A stretch of 11,447 bases of DNA from Alphaproteobacteria bacterium UBA2784 (GCA_002352285.1 DEIC01000052.1:14362-25808), one strand, 5' to 3'. Shown: positions 1-7,240, counted from the first letter of the stretch. Made by a program: numbers and translations. The notes: generated from the letters alone by a model not told the origin.

Positions 1-893
1 TGCGGCTCGCTGCCGGTGTCGAACGGTGCGACAGCGGCACGATCCGCATCGGCGATGAGATCATTGACGGCAGCGGGCGCTTTGTGCCGCCGGAACTGCG
101 CCGCGTTGGCCTGATGTTTCAGGACTATGCGCTGTTTCCGCACATGAATGTGCTTTCCAATGTGATGTTCGGGCTTTCGCGGTTTTCGCCGCCTGAGCGC
201 GAGCCGAGAGCGCGGGAAGCACTTCGGCGCGTTGGTCTTGCGCATCATGCAGCGTCATGGCCCCACACGCTGTCAGGCGGCGAGCAGCAGCGCGCCGCGC
301 TTGCCCGCGCGCTGGCGCCAGCGCCGCGCGTGATGATGATGGACGAGCCGTTTTCCGGTCTCGACGGGCGCCTGCGCGAAAGCGTGCGCGATCAGGCCAT
401 CAGCCTCTTGCGGGAGGCGGGAACGCCAACACTTTTCGTAACCCATGATCCCGATGAAGCTCTGCGCATGGCCAGCCGCATCATCCTGATGCGCAAGGGC
501 CGCATTGTGCAGGCAGGTACGCCGGAGGACATTCTGCTCCGGCCTGTTGACCGTGAGGCGGCGGCGTTCTTCTCGCCCCTGAATGTGGTGACGGGCAAGG
601 TTGCGGGCGGGCAGGTGGAAACGATATTGGGACGTTTTGCGGCGACCGGACTTGCCGACGGCGCTGCGGTGGAAATTGCCTTCCGGCCCGATGATTTTGA
701 AATTGTTGCGGCAGGCGGTACGCCAGCGCGCGTGGCCCACTGCGCACCCGGCATTGGCGGGTATGCGATTGAGGTTGAAGTGGCGGGAACTTCGTTCAGT
801 CTGCGCCATTCCCGGCCTGCCCGGAACGGTGAAACCATTCTCGTCGCCGGAAAGCGGGAAAAGGTGCTGGTGTTTCCCACCACCGGCGCTTGA
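1..893 (+). CDS. ABC transporter ATP-binding protein, FbpC/PotA-like, 5' end outside the window
   Basis: This is the nucleotide-binding subunit of an ABC importer; it hydrolyses ATP to drive uptake through an inner-membrane permease. The open frame runs in from the left edge, so a GTG at 84 is internal and not the start. The Walker A loop lies outside the window. Visible motifs are the Q-loop FQDYALFPH, the signature LSGGEQQRAALARAL, Walker B VMMMDEP with D-loop SGLD, and the H-loop FVTHDPDEAL. The last roughly 85 residues form a C-terminal regulatory (TOBE-like) region containing FRPDDF. This architecture fits the FbpC (ferric iron), PotA (polyamine) and CysA (sulfate) group. A ferric substrate is a guess from overall resemblance; permease and binding-protein genes would lie to the left. 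It ends 3 bp from the stop of the convergent amidohydrolase gene, with no terminator between them. Confidence 0.9.
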   Translation, partial: RLAAGVERCDSGTIRIGDEIIDGSGRFVPPELRRVGLMFQDYALFPHMNVLSNVMFGLSRFSPPEREPRAREALRRVGLAHHAASWPHTLSGGEQQRAALARALAPAPRVMMMDEPFSGLDGRLRESVRDQAISLLREAGTPTLFVTHDPDEALRMASRIILMRKGRIVQAGTPEDILLRPVDREAAAFFSPLNVVTGKVAGGQVETILGRFAATGLADGAAVEIAFRPDDFEIVAAGGTPARVAHCAPGIGGYAIEVEVAGTSFSLRHSRPARNGETILVAGKREKVLVFPTTGA

Positions 894-896
894 TGA

Positions 897-2774
897 TCAG
901 CTGACCGCAAACACCCGGCCTTCAAAGATCGTGCCCCAGATGGCGATATCTTTCAGCGCCTCCGGCGCGGTGGCTTCGGGGTCATCTTCCAGCACCGTGA
1001 TGTTGGCAAGTTTGCCGGGCACAAGGCTTCCCATCTCGTGATCGAGCCGCCATGAGTGCGCGGCATCCAGCGTCACGGCGCGCAGGGCCTGATGCACCGA
1101 GAGGCGCTGGTCAGGGCCTGCGATGCGGCCCGAGACCGTCTTGCGGTTGACCGCTGCCCAGACATTGAAGAGGGGGCGGGCAGGGCCGATCGGCATGTCG
1201 GAATGAAGCGAAACCGGCACGCCCGCGCGCACACATGACCCCAGCCGCGTCATATTGTCGGCGCGCTCTGGCCCCAGGCCCCAGTTGCCATAGGCATCGG
1301 CAAAGGCAGGCACGTAATAGGGATTGGCGCTGACAACCGCCTTTAGCTGCGCAATGCGCTCCACCTGTTCCTCGGTCGAATTGGCGAAGTGAACGATCAC
1401 TGTGCGGTGGTCATCGCGCGGCGCGCGGGCGAGCGCGGCATCCAGCGTGTCGAGCACCATGTCGAGGCCCAAATCGCCATTGACGTGAATATGCGGATTG
1501 AAGCCGGCATCCCAGTAAATCTGCCACGCCGCCTTGAAGTTTTCCGGCTCGGTCATCCACTCGCCGCGATGGCCGTCGGTATAGCCGTCGCGCATCTGCA
1601 TTTTCTGCGAGACGATGGCGCCATCGGCAAAGAACTTTATCTGGCCGTCGAGGAAACGGACCTTGCCGCCGGAAGCCGAAGCAATGACTTCACGCGTGCG
1701 GGCAAGCGCATCCGTGCGGTGGCGCTCATACATCGTGCGGCCATCAACAATCAGCGTCGTTGTAAAGGGCGTATCGGCATGGCCAAGAACCGACTGATAG
1801 AGGGCAAGTTGCTCGGGTCCGATCTGCGCGCCCGGCTCGTTCAGGGCCGTCACGCCTGCGCGGTGCATGTAGGTTTTCAGGAGCGTCAGCCCGCGCACCA
1901 GACGCTGGGGTGTGGCGAAGGCCGCCATCAACGGCGCCAGGATCAGGTTCAATCCTTTTTCAAAGAAATGGCCGCGATGCCAGTCCGCCTGTTCGCTGGC
2001 AAGGCCATGGCCTCTAGTCATCTCTTCCGTAATGCCAAAGGCGTTGAGCGCCGCCGTATTCAGATAAAATTCGTGGCAAGAGCGATGCCAGACAGCAATC
2101 GGCCGCGTGGCGGAAATCCCATCCAGCAGCGCGCGCGACAATTCGCCGTGCCAATATTGATGAAAGCCCCAGCTGGCAAAAAAACTGGTGTCACCCGGCA
2201 CCGCATTGACGGCGCTGGCAAGGCGCGTGCGGTAATCGTCCGGCGTCTCGCAGGCGGGCGCGGTGCGATCAGGTAAATCCCACTCATCATTGGCGATCAC
2301 CTCACAGCTCATGGAGAGGGCAGCAAGAACGGGATGCAGATGCTGCTCGATCAGACCCGGCGTCAGCACCTTGCCGGCAAAGCGCGGGTCGATCACATAA
2401 GTCTGCCCCTTCAAGGCAGCTTCCACCTCAGCAAGGGTTCCCACCGACAGGATGCGCCCCGCCTGCACGGCGATGGCGGTGGCGGACGGACGGGCGTCAT
2501 CCATGGTGATGATGCGGCGGGCAGTATAGATGGTGAGTTGGGGAAGGGCGGGCTCGCTTTCCGGATCGGCATTTGCCTTGCCTGCTCCGATCATGGCGCC
2601 CGCAGCGGCACCGGCGGCCATGGTAAGAAACTGTCGGCGGCCCAGCGTATTGAAATGGGCGCTGACGGCCTCGCCCCACGCATGGCAGACGCAGGCCACG
2701 TCTGAAAATGCGCGCATTCCGCCTTGGGCCAGCATGCCTGCAAAAGACGTGGCCGGAGAGTTTTGGGGAGCCAT
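897..2774 (-). CDS. Tat-exported amidohydrolase, YtcJ-like (amidohydrolase 3 family)
   Basis: A 625-residue metal-dependent hydrolase probably acting on C-N bonds; the substrate cannot be read from sequence. Residues 45-69 look like a twin-arginine signal: GRRQFLTMAAG, a hydrophobic Ala/Gly stretch, then KANA before the mature protein, predicting folded export through Tat. Amidohydrolase landmarks follow: HLH at 145-147 after LTPGLIEQ, Lys380 in GQIKFFADGA, HIH at 428-430, His462 in VIVHFANS, and Asp526 in SLHSDMP. These match the metal-ligand and catalytic positions of the YtcJ / N-substituted formamide deformylase group. The ATG at 2774 is chosen because GAGGA sits 8 nt upstream; an ATG at 2849 lacks such a site. 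The 45 residues before the Arg pair are long for a Tat signal, so an internal start (Met14 or Met20) is possible. The gene is divergent from tatABC. Confidence 0.88.
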   Translation of the reverse strand: MAPQNSPATSFAGMLAQGGMRAFSDVACVCHAWGEAVSAHFNTLGRRQFLTMAAGAAAGAMIGAGKANADPESEPALPQLTIYTARRIITMDDARPSATAIAVQAGRILSVGTLAEVEAALKGQTYVIDPRFAGKVLTPGLIEQHLHPVLAALSMSCEVIANDEWDLPDRTAPACETPDDYRTRLASAVNAVPGDTSFFASWGFHQYWHGELSRALLDGISATRPIAVWHRSCHEFYLNTAALNAFGITEEMTRGHGLASEQADWHRGHFFEKGLNLILAPLMAAFATPQRLVRGLTLLKTYMHRAGVTALNEPGAQIGPEQLALYQSVLGHADTPFTTTLIVDGRTMYERHRTDALARTREVIASASGGKVRFLDGQIKFFADGAIVSQKMQMRDGYTDGHRGEWMTEPENFKAAWQIYWDAGFNPHIHVNGDLGLDMVLDTLDAALARAPRDDHRTVIVHFANSTEEQVERIAQLKAVVSANPYYVPAFADAYGNWGLGPERADNMTRLGSCVRAGVPVSLHSDMPIGPARPLFNVWAAVNRKTVSGRIAGPDQRLSVHQALRAVTLDAAHSWRLDHEMGSLVPGKLANITVLEDDPEATAPEALKDIAIWGTIFEGRVFAVS

Positions 2775-2782
2775 CGGCGTGA

Positions 2783-2787
2783 TCCTC
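2783..2787 (-). promoter_or_regulatory. Ribosome binding site deciding the amidohydrolase start
   Basis: On the minus strand GAGGA lies 8 nt before the ATG at 2774. It favours this start over the in-frame ATG 75 bases further upstream. Confidence 0.6.
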
Positions 2788-2883
2788 ACGGAGATTTTTC
2801 CAGAAATGACAGGCGAACACGGGAGTTCTGGCGGGTCAATGCCGCCCACACTGCCGGTTGCAGCATCTGGCCTTCATTGCTTC

Positions 2884-2912
2884 TTGACGCCTGCTTTGCG
2901 ATTATGGCGCAA
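2884..2912 (+). promoter_or_regulatory. Candidate tatABC promoter with overlapping dyad
   Basis: TTGACG at 2884-2889 matches a -35 element, and ATTATG at 2901-2906 could serve as -10 with an 11-nt spacer, within the 10-14 nt spacing reported for the Caulobacter housekeeping sigma factor. The -10 match is poor. An inverted repeat TTGCG (2896-2900) / CGCAA (2908-2912) brackets the -10. The whole divergent gap 2775-2964 holds no gene and must serve both the amidohydrolase and tatABC. Confidence 0.3.
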
Positions 2913-2953
2913 CGCAGCATGAAGCTCTGCCAGTTTGCGCAGGGCTGTAACGC

Positions 2954-2957
2954 AGGA
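2954..2957 (+). promoter_or_regulatory. Ribosome binding site deciding the tatA start
   Basis: AGGA is placed 7 nt before the ATG at 2965 and supports that start over the upstream in-frame TTG at 2935. Confidence 0.6.
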
Positions 2958-2964
2958 ACTTTCC

Positions 2965-3141
2965 ATGGGCAGTCTGTCTATCTGGCACTGGCTCGTTGTG
3001 CTTCTTCTGGTCGTGCTTCTTTTCGGGCGCGGCAAGATTTCCGACATGATGGGCGATGTCGCCAAGGGCATCCGCAGCTTCCGCAAGGGGCTGAATGATC
3101 CTGATGACAACTCGCAGCCCCCCAAGGGCGGCAGCCAGTAA
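2965..3141 (+). CDS. tatA: Sec-independent protein translocase subunit TatA
   Basis: A 58-residue membrane protein that oligomerises to form the passage for folded Tat substrates. It opens MGSLSIWHWL, as is typical of TatA. A single hydrophobic helix (residues 6-20) ends in the conserved FGRGK hinge, followed by an amphipathic helix (DMMGDVAKGIRSFRKGL) and a short polar tail. The ATG at 2965 is taken because AGGA lies 7 nt upstream and the family begins with MG-SIW; a TTG at 2935 would add ten residues foreign to the family. It is first in the tatABC operon, 48 nt before tatB. At 58 residues it is shorter than E. coli TatA (89) owing to a reduced C-terminal tail, which is common in related bacteria. 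Confidence 0.96.
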   Translation: MGSLSIWHWLVVLLLVVLLFGRGKISDMMGDVAKGIRSFRKGLNDPDDNSQPPKGGSQ

Positions 3142-3151
3142 CCGCGGCGCA

Positions 3152-3173
3152 CCGCCCCCGGAGCTGCGGGCGG
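3152..3173 (+). other. GC-rich stem-loop between tatA and tatB
   Basis: CCGCCC (3152-3157) pairs with GGGCGG (3168-3173) around a 10-nt loop in the tatA-tatB gap, ending at the tatB ribosome binding site. No T-run follows, so it is not an intrinsic terminator. A stem here could help keep TatA above TatB by protecting the upstream mRNA or slowing tatB initiation. That role is inference. Confidence 0.3.
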
Positions 3174-3189
3174 AAAGGGATCGCACGCG

Positions 3190-3558
3190 ATGTTCGACAT
3201 CGGCTGGGCAGAGCTTCTGGTGATTGCCATGGTCGCCATCGTCGTGGTGGGGCCGCGCGATCTGCCGCGTCTGATGCACAAAGCCGGTCAATGGATGACC
3301 AAGGCCCGCAAGATGGCGTCGCATTTCCAGGCTGGCATCGAGGAGATGGCCCGTCAGGCCGAGCTTGAGGAGTTGCGCAAGGAAGCAAAGACGATTGAGC
3401 GCGATCTGACGCAGCTTGATCCGTCAAAGCCTTTGGGCGCGGGGTCTGGCGGCGGCAATGCGACTGCGGCGCCTGCGCCCCAAGCCGGCAACAGCATCCG
3501 TGCGGTTGATCCCAATCCCCCCGTTCCGGCCGAACCCGTTCACGGCATTGAGCCATGA
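3190..3558 (+). CDS. tatB: Sec-independent protein translocase subunit TatB
   Basis: A 122-residue partner of TatC in the receptor complex that recognises twin-arginine signals. It opens MFDIGWAELLVIAMVAIVVVG, with the conserved Glu8 in the membrane helix and the Gly-Pro hinge at 21-22 (VGPRDLPRL). A long charged amphipathic helix follows (about 23-75), then an Ala/Pro/Gly-rich tail. The region DIGW-EL and the GP hinge separate it from TatA. A GGAAAGGG stretch lies 10 nt before the ATG. Its stop overlaps the tatC start as ATGA at 3555-3558, so translation of tatC is probably coupled. Confidence 0.96.
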   Translation: MFDIGWAELLVIAMVAIVVVGPRDLPRLMHKAGQWMTKARKMASHFQAGIEEMARQAELEELRKEAKTIERDLTQLDPSKPLGAGSGGGNATAAPAPQAGNSIRAVDPNPPVPAEPVHGIEP

Positions 3559-4418
3559 ATACTGCGCACAAGAAATCCGCCGAGAAGGATGAGGCGCATA
3601 TCGAGGCCTCCCGCGCGCCATTGATGGAGCACTTGATAGAGCTGCGCACGCGGCTGTTATGGTCGTTCGTTGCGTTCTTTCTGGCGTTTGGCGTGTGCTT
3701 TTACTTTGCCTCTGACATCTATGCCGTTCTGGTTCACCCGCTGGCAGATGCATTTGGCGGCGAGAGCGGCCGGCGCCTGATCTATACGGCGCTCTACGAA
3801 ACCTTCCTGACCTATGTGAAGGTCGGCTTCTTTGGCGCGTTGTGCATTTCGTTCCCGATGCTTGCGGCGCAAATCTGGTTCTTTGTGGCGCCCGGCCTTT
3901 ACCGCAATGAGCGGCGCGCCTTCCTGCCGTTTCTGGCCGCAATCCCGGTCTTCTTCGCGGCGGGGGTGGCGGTCGTCTATTATTTCATCATGCCGATGGC
4001 GATCCGGTTCTTCCTGGGGTTTGAAACGGCGCCCATGGAAGGCGAAATCCCCATCCAGCTTGAGGCCAAGGTCAGCGAGTATCTCAACCTTGTCATGGCC
4101 CTGATCTTTGCCTTTGGTGCGTGTTTTCAGCTGCCGGTGGCGCTGGTGCTGCTGGGCCGGGTCGGCATTGTGTCGTCCAAGGCGCTGATGGCTGGGCGTC
4201 GCTATGCCATCGTCGGCATCTTTGCCGTGGCAGCCGTCCTGACCCCGCCTGACGTTCTGAGCCAGGTGGCTTTGGCCGTGCCGGTCATCCTGCTCTATGA
4301 GCTGTCGATCTGGGCCGTCTGGCTGATCGAGCGCAAGCGGGCCAAGGGCGACAGCGAGGCAGGAGAGGTTGCCGCTACCTCCCATCTTCCGACCGAGGCG
4401 GATTCCAAGTCCGGCTAG
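3555..4418 (+). CDS. tatC: Sec-independent protein translocase subunit TatC
   Basis: The 287-residue polytopic core of the Tat receptor, which binds the twin-arginine motif on the cytoplasmic face. Six membrane helices are apparent at about 35-55, 85-112, 124-146, 175-200, 218-233 and 237-257. Signature positions are the N-terminal HLIELR with Glu29 (E. coli Glu15), and the loop VAPGLYRNERR with Glu119 (E. coli Glu103), both known to contact the signal peptide. LTPPDVLSQ near 229-237 is also strongly conserved in the family. A polar N-terminal extension of about 20 residues and a hydrophilic C-tail are cytoplasmic. It overlaps tatB by 4 nt, and its stop TAG shares the palindrome CTAG (4415-4418) with the stop of the convergent mazG. 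Confidence 0.97.
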   Translation: MNTAHKKSAEKDEAHIEASRAPLMEHLIELRTRLLWSFVAFFLAFGVCFYFASDIYAVLVHPLADAFGGESGRRLIYTALYETFLTYVKVGFFGALCISFPMLAAQIWFFVAPGLYRNERRAFLPFLAAIPVFFAAGVAVVYYFIMPMAIRFFLGFETAPMEGEIPIQLEAKVSEYLNLVMALIFAFGACFQLPVALVLLGRVGIVSSKALMAGRRYAIVGIFAVAAVLTPPDVLSQVALAVPVILLYELSIWAVWLIERKRAKGDSEAGEVAATSHLPTEADSKSG

Positions 4419-5224
4419 CCGTCCTTGCGGGCAAGGGCCGTTTTGGCCTCGTTCCACAACAGGTCCATGCGCTCCAGTCCGGCATCGGCCAGCGGAACGC
4501 CTTCCTTTTCAAGCTGTTGCTCAATGAACTGAAAGCGTCGGACGAACTTGTCGTTTGTGCTGCGCAAGGCCTTTTCAGGATCGATCCCATAGAGGCGAGC
4601 GTAGTTGGCCAGAACAAACAGGATGTCGCCGAACTCGTCTTCGCGAGCGGCGTGATCGTCACTGTTTTCAATCGTTTGTGCGAACTCGCTTACTTCCTCT
4701 CTCAGCTTGTCGAGCACCTTGGCCGGCGTTTTCCAGTCAAATCCGACGCGGGAGGCGCGCCTGGTCAGCTTCTCAGCCCGGGTCAGCGCGGGCAGGGCAA
4801 GCGGCACATCAGCAAGAATACTGGTGTGACCGGGCTTTGTGGCGCGCTCTTGAGCCTTGGCCTCTTCCCACGCCCTGGTCTGCGCCTCTGCCGTCCGGAT
4901 ATCGGCTGTGCCGAAGACATGGGGGTGGCGGCGGGTCATCTTGGCGATCACGGCTTCGGCCACGTCGGCATAGGTGAAAGCGCCCTGTTCAGCCGCCATC
5001 TGGGCGTGAAAGACCACTTGGAAGAGCAGGTCGCCCAGCTCATCCTTCAAGGCGGCAAGGTCGGCCCGCGCAATTGCATCGGCCACCTCATAGGCCTCTT
5101 CGATCGTATAGGGGGCGATGGTGGCGAAGTTCTGCTCCCGGTCCCACGGGCAGCCGCCCTCCGGGTCGCGCAGGCGGGCCATGAGCGCCAGCAGCCGGGA
5201 GGTGGCGTCGTCAGCTGCGGTCAT
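4415..5224 (-). CDS. mazG: Nucleoside triphosphate pyrophosphohydrolase MazG
   Basis: A 269-residue cytosolic enzyme that hydrolyses NTPs and dNTPs to the monophosphate and pyrophosphate, a house-cleaning role that also bears on stringent-response nucleotides in E. coli. It contains two MazG domains. The N-terminal domain has GGCPWDREQ (residues 23-31) and metal-binding EEAYE (42-46) with ELGD (62-65). The C-terminal domain has EEVSE (176-180) with EFGD (197-200). RRHPHVFG (98-105) is a family hallmark. Length matches E. coli MazG (263). Both acidic motifs are intact, so both domains should bind Mg. The ATG at 5224 overlaps the stop of the upstream transporter gene (ATGA), so it is probably translated by coupling; the local ribosome binding site is weak. 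Its stop overlaps the tatC stop. Confidence 0.96.
   Translation of the reverse strand: MTAADDATSRLLALMARLRDPEGGCPWDREQNFATIAPYTIEEAYEVADAIARADLAALKDELGDLLFQVVFHAQMAAEQGAFTYADVAEAVIAKMTRRHPHVFGTADIRTAEAQTRAWEEAKAQERATKPGHTSILADVPLALPALTRAEKLTRRASRVGFDWKTPAKVLDKLREEVSEFAQTIENSDDHAAREDEFGDILFVLANYARLYGIDPEKALRSTNDKFVRRFQFIEQQLEKEGVPLADAGLERMDLLWNEAKTALARKDG
4423..4445 (+). terminator. Weak candidate terminator of tatABC inside the 3' end of mazG
   Basis: CCTTG (4423-4427), a CGGG loop and CAAGG (4432-4436) form a 5-bp stem just after the tatC stop. The sequence GCCGTTTT follows, so there is a short T-run three bases from the stem. It lies within mazG codons on the other strand. The stem is short and the T-run only four bases, so this is tentative. 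Confidence 0.25.
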
Positions 5225-6633
5225 TGCGGCTCGTTGACGGACAGGGGCAGGGGCTGATCGGTCATGTCGCGGTTGCGGCGGTTCTCGGCAATCTTCTCGC
5301 GCAGTGCCTTCTGGCGGGTTTCATCCAGCGGGAAGTTCCACATCGTGGCTGCCGTCAGGAACAGGAAGATCATCGGCAGGAAGACATAGATGTAGAGGAA
5401 GTTCTCGATCGCTTCGGGCGTATTGACGGCGCCATGCGCCGAGGAAAATCCGATCATGTCGAGGACGGGATAGGCAATGGCCGGGGCCAGCGCATAGCCC
5501 ATCTTGTTGGTCATCACGAGCAGCGAGTAGTAGGTGCCGGCGCGCTCCTTGCCGGTTTGGGCCGTGTCTTCATCGGCTACGTCGGCCATGATGGCCCGAA
5601 GCAGGAACCCGGCGACGCCATAGGCAAAACCATAGAAGGCAAAAGCGGCGGCCAGCATCCAGAAATCGCCCGGCGTTATCAGCATGATGCCGGGAAGAGT
5701 GAGCGCCGAATAAAACATCGCAAATGCCAGCGTGCGATGCTTGGAAAACTTGTAGGAAATCCGGATCCATACCGGAATGCCAGCCAGGCCAGACAAAAAG
5801 TAAATCAGGAGCAGGATGAACTCCTGACCCGGCAGCTGATAGGCAATGGTGATCAGGAAGATGAAGAGCGCGGCGGTAATGCCCGGCGCCAGCCCTTGAA
5901 AAAGATCAGCCAGCAAAAGCCGTTGCAGCGCTCTGTTCGTGCGCAATACGCGCCACGCCGCACGCCAGTCTTCGTGTCCGTGATGTTCGACAAGCGGCGG
6001 CTCCGGCACATAGCGCCATGCTATCACCACCGTGATCGGCAGCACGATGATGATGAAGGCACCCATCACCATGACCTTGTTGGCAAAACCTACAGGGCCA
6101 ATTGCGAAATATTCGGGTGCAATGAGGGCCACAAGCTCGGGAAGCACCAATACCGTCAACATGCCAAAGATGAAGGCAAATTCCCGCGCACCCTGAATGC
6201 GGCTGCGCTCCTTGTAGTCGGGGGAAAGCTCCGCACCCCAGGACATATGCGCAATCGCAATCGTGGAGTAGGCGAGGTAGGCGACAATCGCCCAAATTGT
6301 CAGATAGACCCAGTCGCCCTTGTTCTCGAGGGGCGGCACAAACAGCATGAACACGCCGCCCAGAATAAAGGGGACGGCCAGCGTGACCCACGGCTTGCGG
6401 CGTCCCCAGCGTGTCCGCGTCCGGTCCATGAAGTAGCCGAGCAAGGGATCGACCAGGAGATCAATCAGTCGGACAAGGCCAAAGATGAGCCCGACTTCGG
6501 CCTGCGGCACTTGCATGACGATGGTGTAGAAGGGTGCAACCACGAGGGCCAGGGGCAGACCAAGGCCTGATATCGGGATGCACGGCCCGGCATAGGCCGC
6601 GACCGTTCGCAAGGGCAGCTTGAACTGGCTCAT
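5221..6633 (-). CDS. MFS transporter, GPH (glycoside-pentoside-hexuronide:cation symporter) family
   Basis: A 470-residue inner-membrane carrier of about 12 helices, resembling MelB-type symporters that couple sugar uptake to Na+ or H+. The diagnostic GPH segment is in the first cytoplasmic loop: DPLLGYFMDRTRTRWG at 62-77 followed by RRKPW at 78-82. Asp62 corresponds to the region where MelB family acidic residues bind the cation. HMSWGAEL (about 129-136) and the region DYKERSRIQGARE are also typical, as is LLRAIMADVADED in the second half. The C-terminal tail is charged and cytoplasmic. The substrate is unknown: no glycosidase or sugar gene lies nearby in this window. It is the first gene of a two-gene unit with mazG (4-nt overlap). 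The ATG at 6633 has no strong ribosome binding site. Confidence 0.88.
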   Translation of the reverse strand: MSQFKLPLRTVAAYAGPCIPISGLGLPLALVVAPFYTIVMQVPQAEVGLIFGLVRLIDLLVDPLLGYFMDRTRTRWGRRKPWVTLAVPFILGGVFMLFVPPLENKGDWVYLTIWAIVAYLAYSTIAIAHMSWGAELSPDYKERSRIQGAREFAFIFGMLTVLVLPELVALIAPEYFAIGPVGFANKVMVMGAFIIIVLPITVVIAWRYVPEPPLVEHHGHEDWRAAWRVLRTNRALQRLLLADLFQGLAPGITAALFIFLITIAYQLPGQEFILLLIYFLSGLAGIPVWIRISYKFSKHRTLAFAMFYSALTLPGIMLITPGDFWMLAAAFAFYGFAYGVAGFLLRAIMADVADEDTAQTGKERAGTYYSLLVMTNKMGYALAPAIAYPVLDMIGFSSAHGAVNTPEAIENFLYIYVFLPMIFLFLTAATMWNFPLDETRQKALREKIAENRRNRDMTDQPLPLSVNEPQ

Positions 6634-6839
6634 CGCTTTAGGGGGCTCGTTGACAGCTGGATTCCAATGCGCTCATGGAACAGGGCCACGCGCGCAGGCA
6701 CAAGCCTTGAAACTACCGGCGTTTTCTGCGTTTGCGGCACCTATGCGTTTGGTGCCGGTTATTACCGATAATTTGAATTATGGAAATCTCTGATATGACG
6801 CGGGTGTGCCGACGCATCGGCTTTGCCGTCTTCGACATT
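6634..6839. promoter_or_regulatory. Intergenic region upstream of the GPH transporter with several dyads
   Basis: This roughly 200-bp gap carries no credible gene. It is more AT-rich in its middle and holds several inverted repeats: TTCCA (6662-6666)/TGGAA (6676-6680); CGGCACC (6735-6741)/GGTGCCG (6751-6757), a 7-bp stem; CGGT (6756-6759)/ACCG (6764-6767); the perfect 14-bp palindrome ATAATTTGAATTAT (6768-6781); and GCCGA (6808-6812)/TCGGC (6817-6821). None has a T-run on the minus strand, so no clear intrinsic terminator closes the upstream tonB2 unit. The cluster may be an operator region for the transporter. I could not place a convincing -35/-10 pair. Confidence 0.35.
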
Positions 6840-7199
6840 TCAGCCTTTGTCTTCGGCGACCAATGCAACGCGAAAACCCGCATCGCCGAGTATCACCATC
6901 ACCTCAAGCGCGCTTTGATACGCACTTTCCTGCGTCAAGGGCTCATCAGATTTGAGGATGACACGAAGGCCCGTTTTCCCGCCTGATGCGCGCAGGGCTG
7001 CAGCCGCAAGTTCCGCGAGGACGACCGTTTCGGTTTGGCTACCGCCATAGGTTCCGACCGTCACTGTGGCGTCTTGATGGAGGACAACCTCCAGCGCCAT
7101 TTCCTGCGCAAGAACCGGTGCAGTTGTTTCCGGCAGCACCTGCGCAAATAGGACTGCCGCGAGGAGGAGCGCGGCCAAAGGTTGCTTGAAGCGCTTCAA
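6840..7199 (-). CDS. ExbD-like periplasmic domain protein with signal peptide in place of the proton helix
   Basis: A 119-residue protein whose C-terminal half aligns with the periplasmic domain of the ExbDs in this locus. Both it and ExbD1 end in VALVAEDK plus one residue. LRVILKSDEPLTQESAYQSA matches the ExbD1 segment RILIRADGDASYGYVMRA in register, and LEVVLHQDATVTVG matches VYVSIQRDGSVYIG. Full ExbDs have NVTPFVDVMLVLLIIFM with the essential membrane Asp; here that is replaced by KRFKQ and a plain hydrophobic stretch (about 7-22) followed by PVLAQ, resembling a type I signal peptide cut near residue 31. The mature form would be about 88 residues. The TTG at 7199 is preferred because GAGGGG lies 7 nt upstream and it gives a good signal peptide; a TTG at 7244, overlapping the tonB2 stop, would add 15 basic residues. 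The role is unknown: a decoy, chaperone or regulator of TonB/ExbD is inference. It could instead stay anchored by an uncleaved helix. Confidence 0.8.
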   Translation of the reverse strand: MKRFKQPLAALLLAAVLFAQVLPETTAPVLAQEMALEVVLHQDATVTVGTYGGSQTETVVLAELAAAALRASGGKTGLRVILKSDEPLTQESAYQSALEVMVILGDAGFRVALVAEDKG

Positions 7200-7206
7200 A
7201 AAGAAA

Positions 7207-7212
7207 CCCCTC
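7207..7212 (-). promoter_or_regulatory. Ribosome binding site supporting the TTG start of the ExbD-like gene
   Basis: GAGGGG on the minus strand lies 7 nt before the TTG at 7199. No ATG occurs until after the predicted signal peptide, so a TTG start seems required. Confidence 0.5.
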
Positions 7213-7240
7213 TTCCCGCGGCGGCCCTTCCCGCCCCAGC

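Noticed and set aside
1389..2276. 295-codon plus-strand frame opposite the amidohydrolase
   Set aside because: It mirrors conserved amidohydrolase codons and shows no recognisable domain; high-GC sequence commonly leaves such open antisense frames.
2775..2849. Longer amidohydrolase start at 2849
   Set aside because: There is no supporting ribosome binding site, and it would push the twin-arginine motif to about residue 71, implausibly far in.
5224..6570. 448-codon open frame on the plus strand opposite the GPH transporter
   Set aside because: Its translation is Gln/Gly/Arg/His-rich with no family motifs, while the minus strand encodes a clear GPH-family transporter across the same bases.
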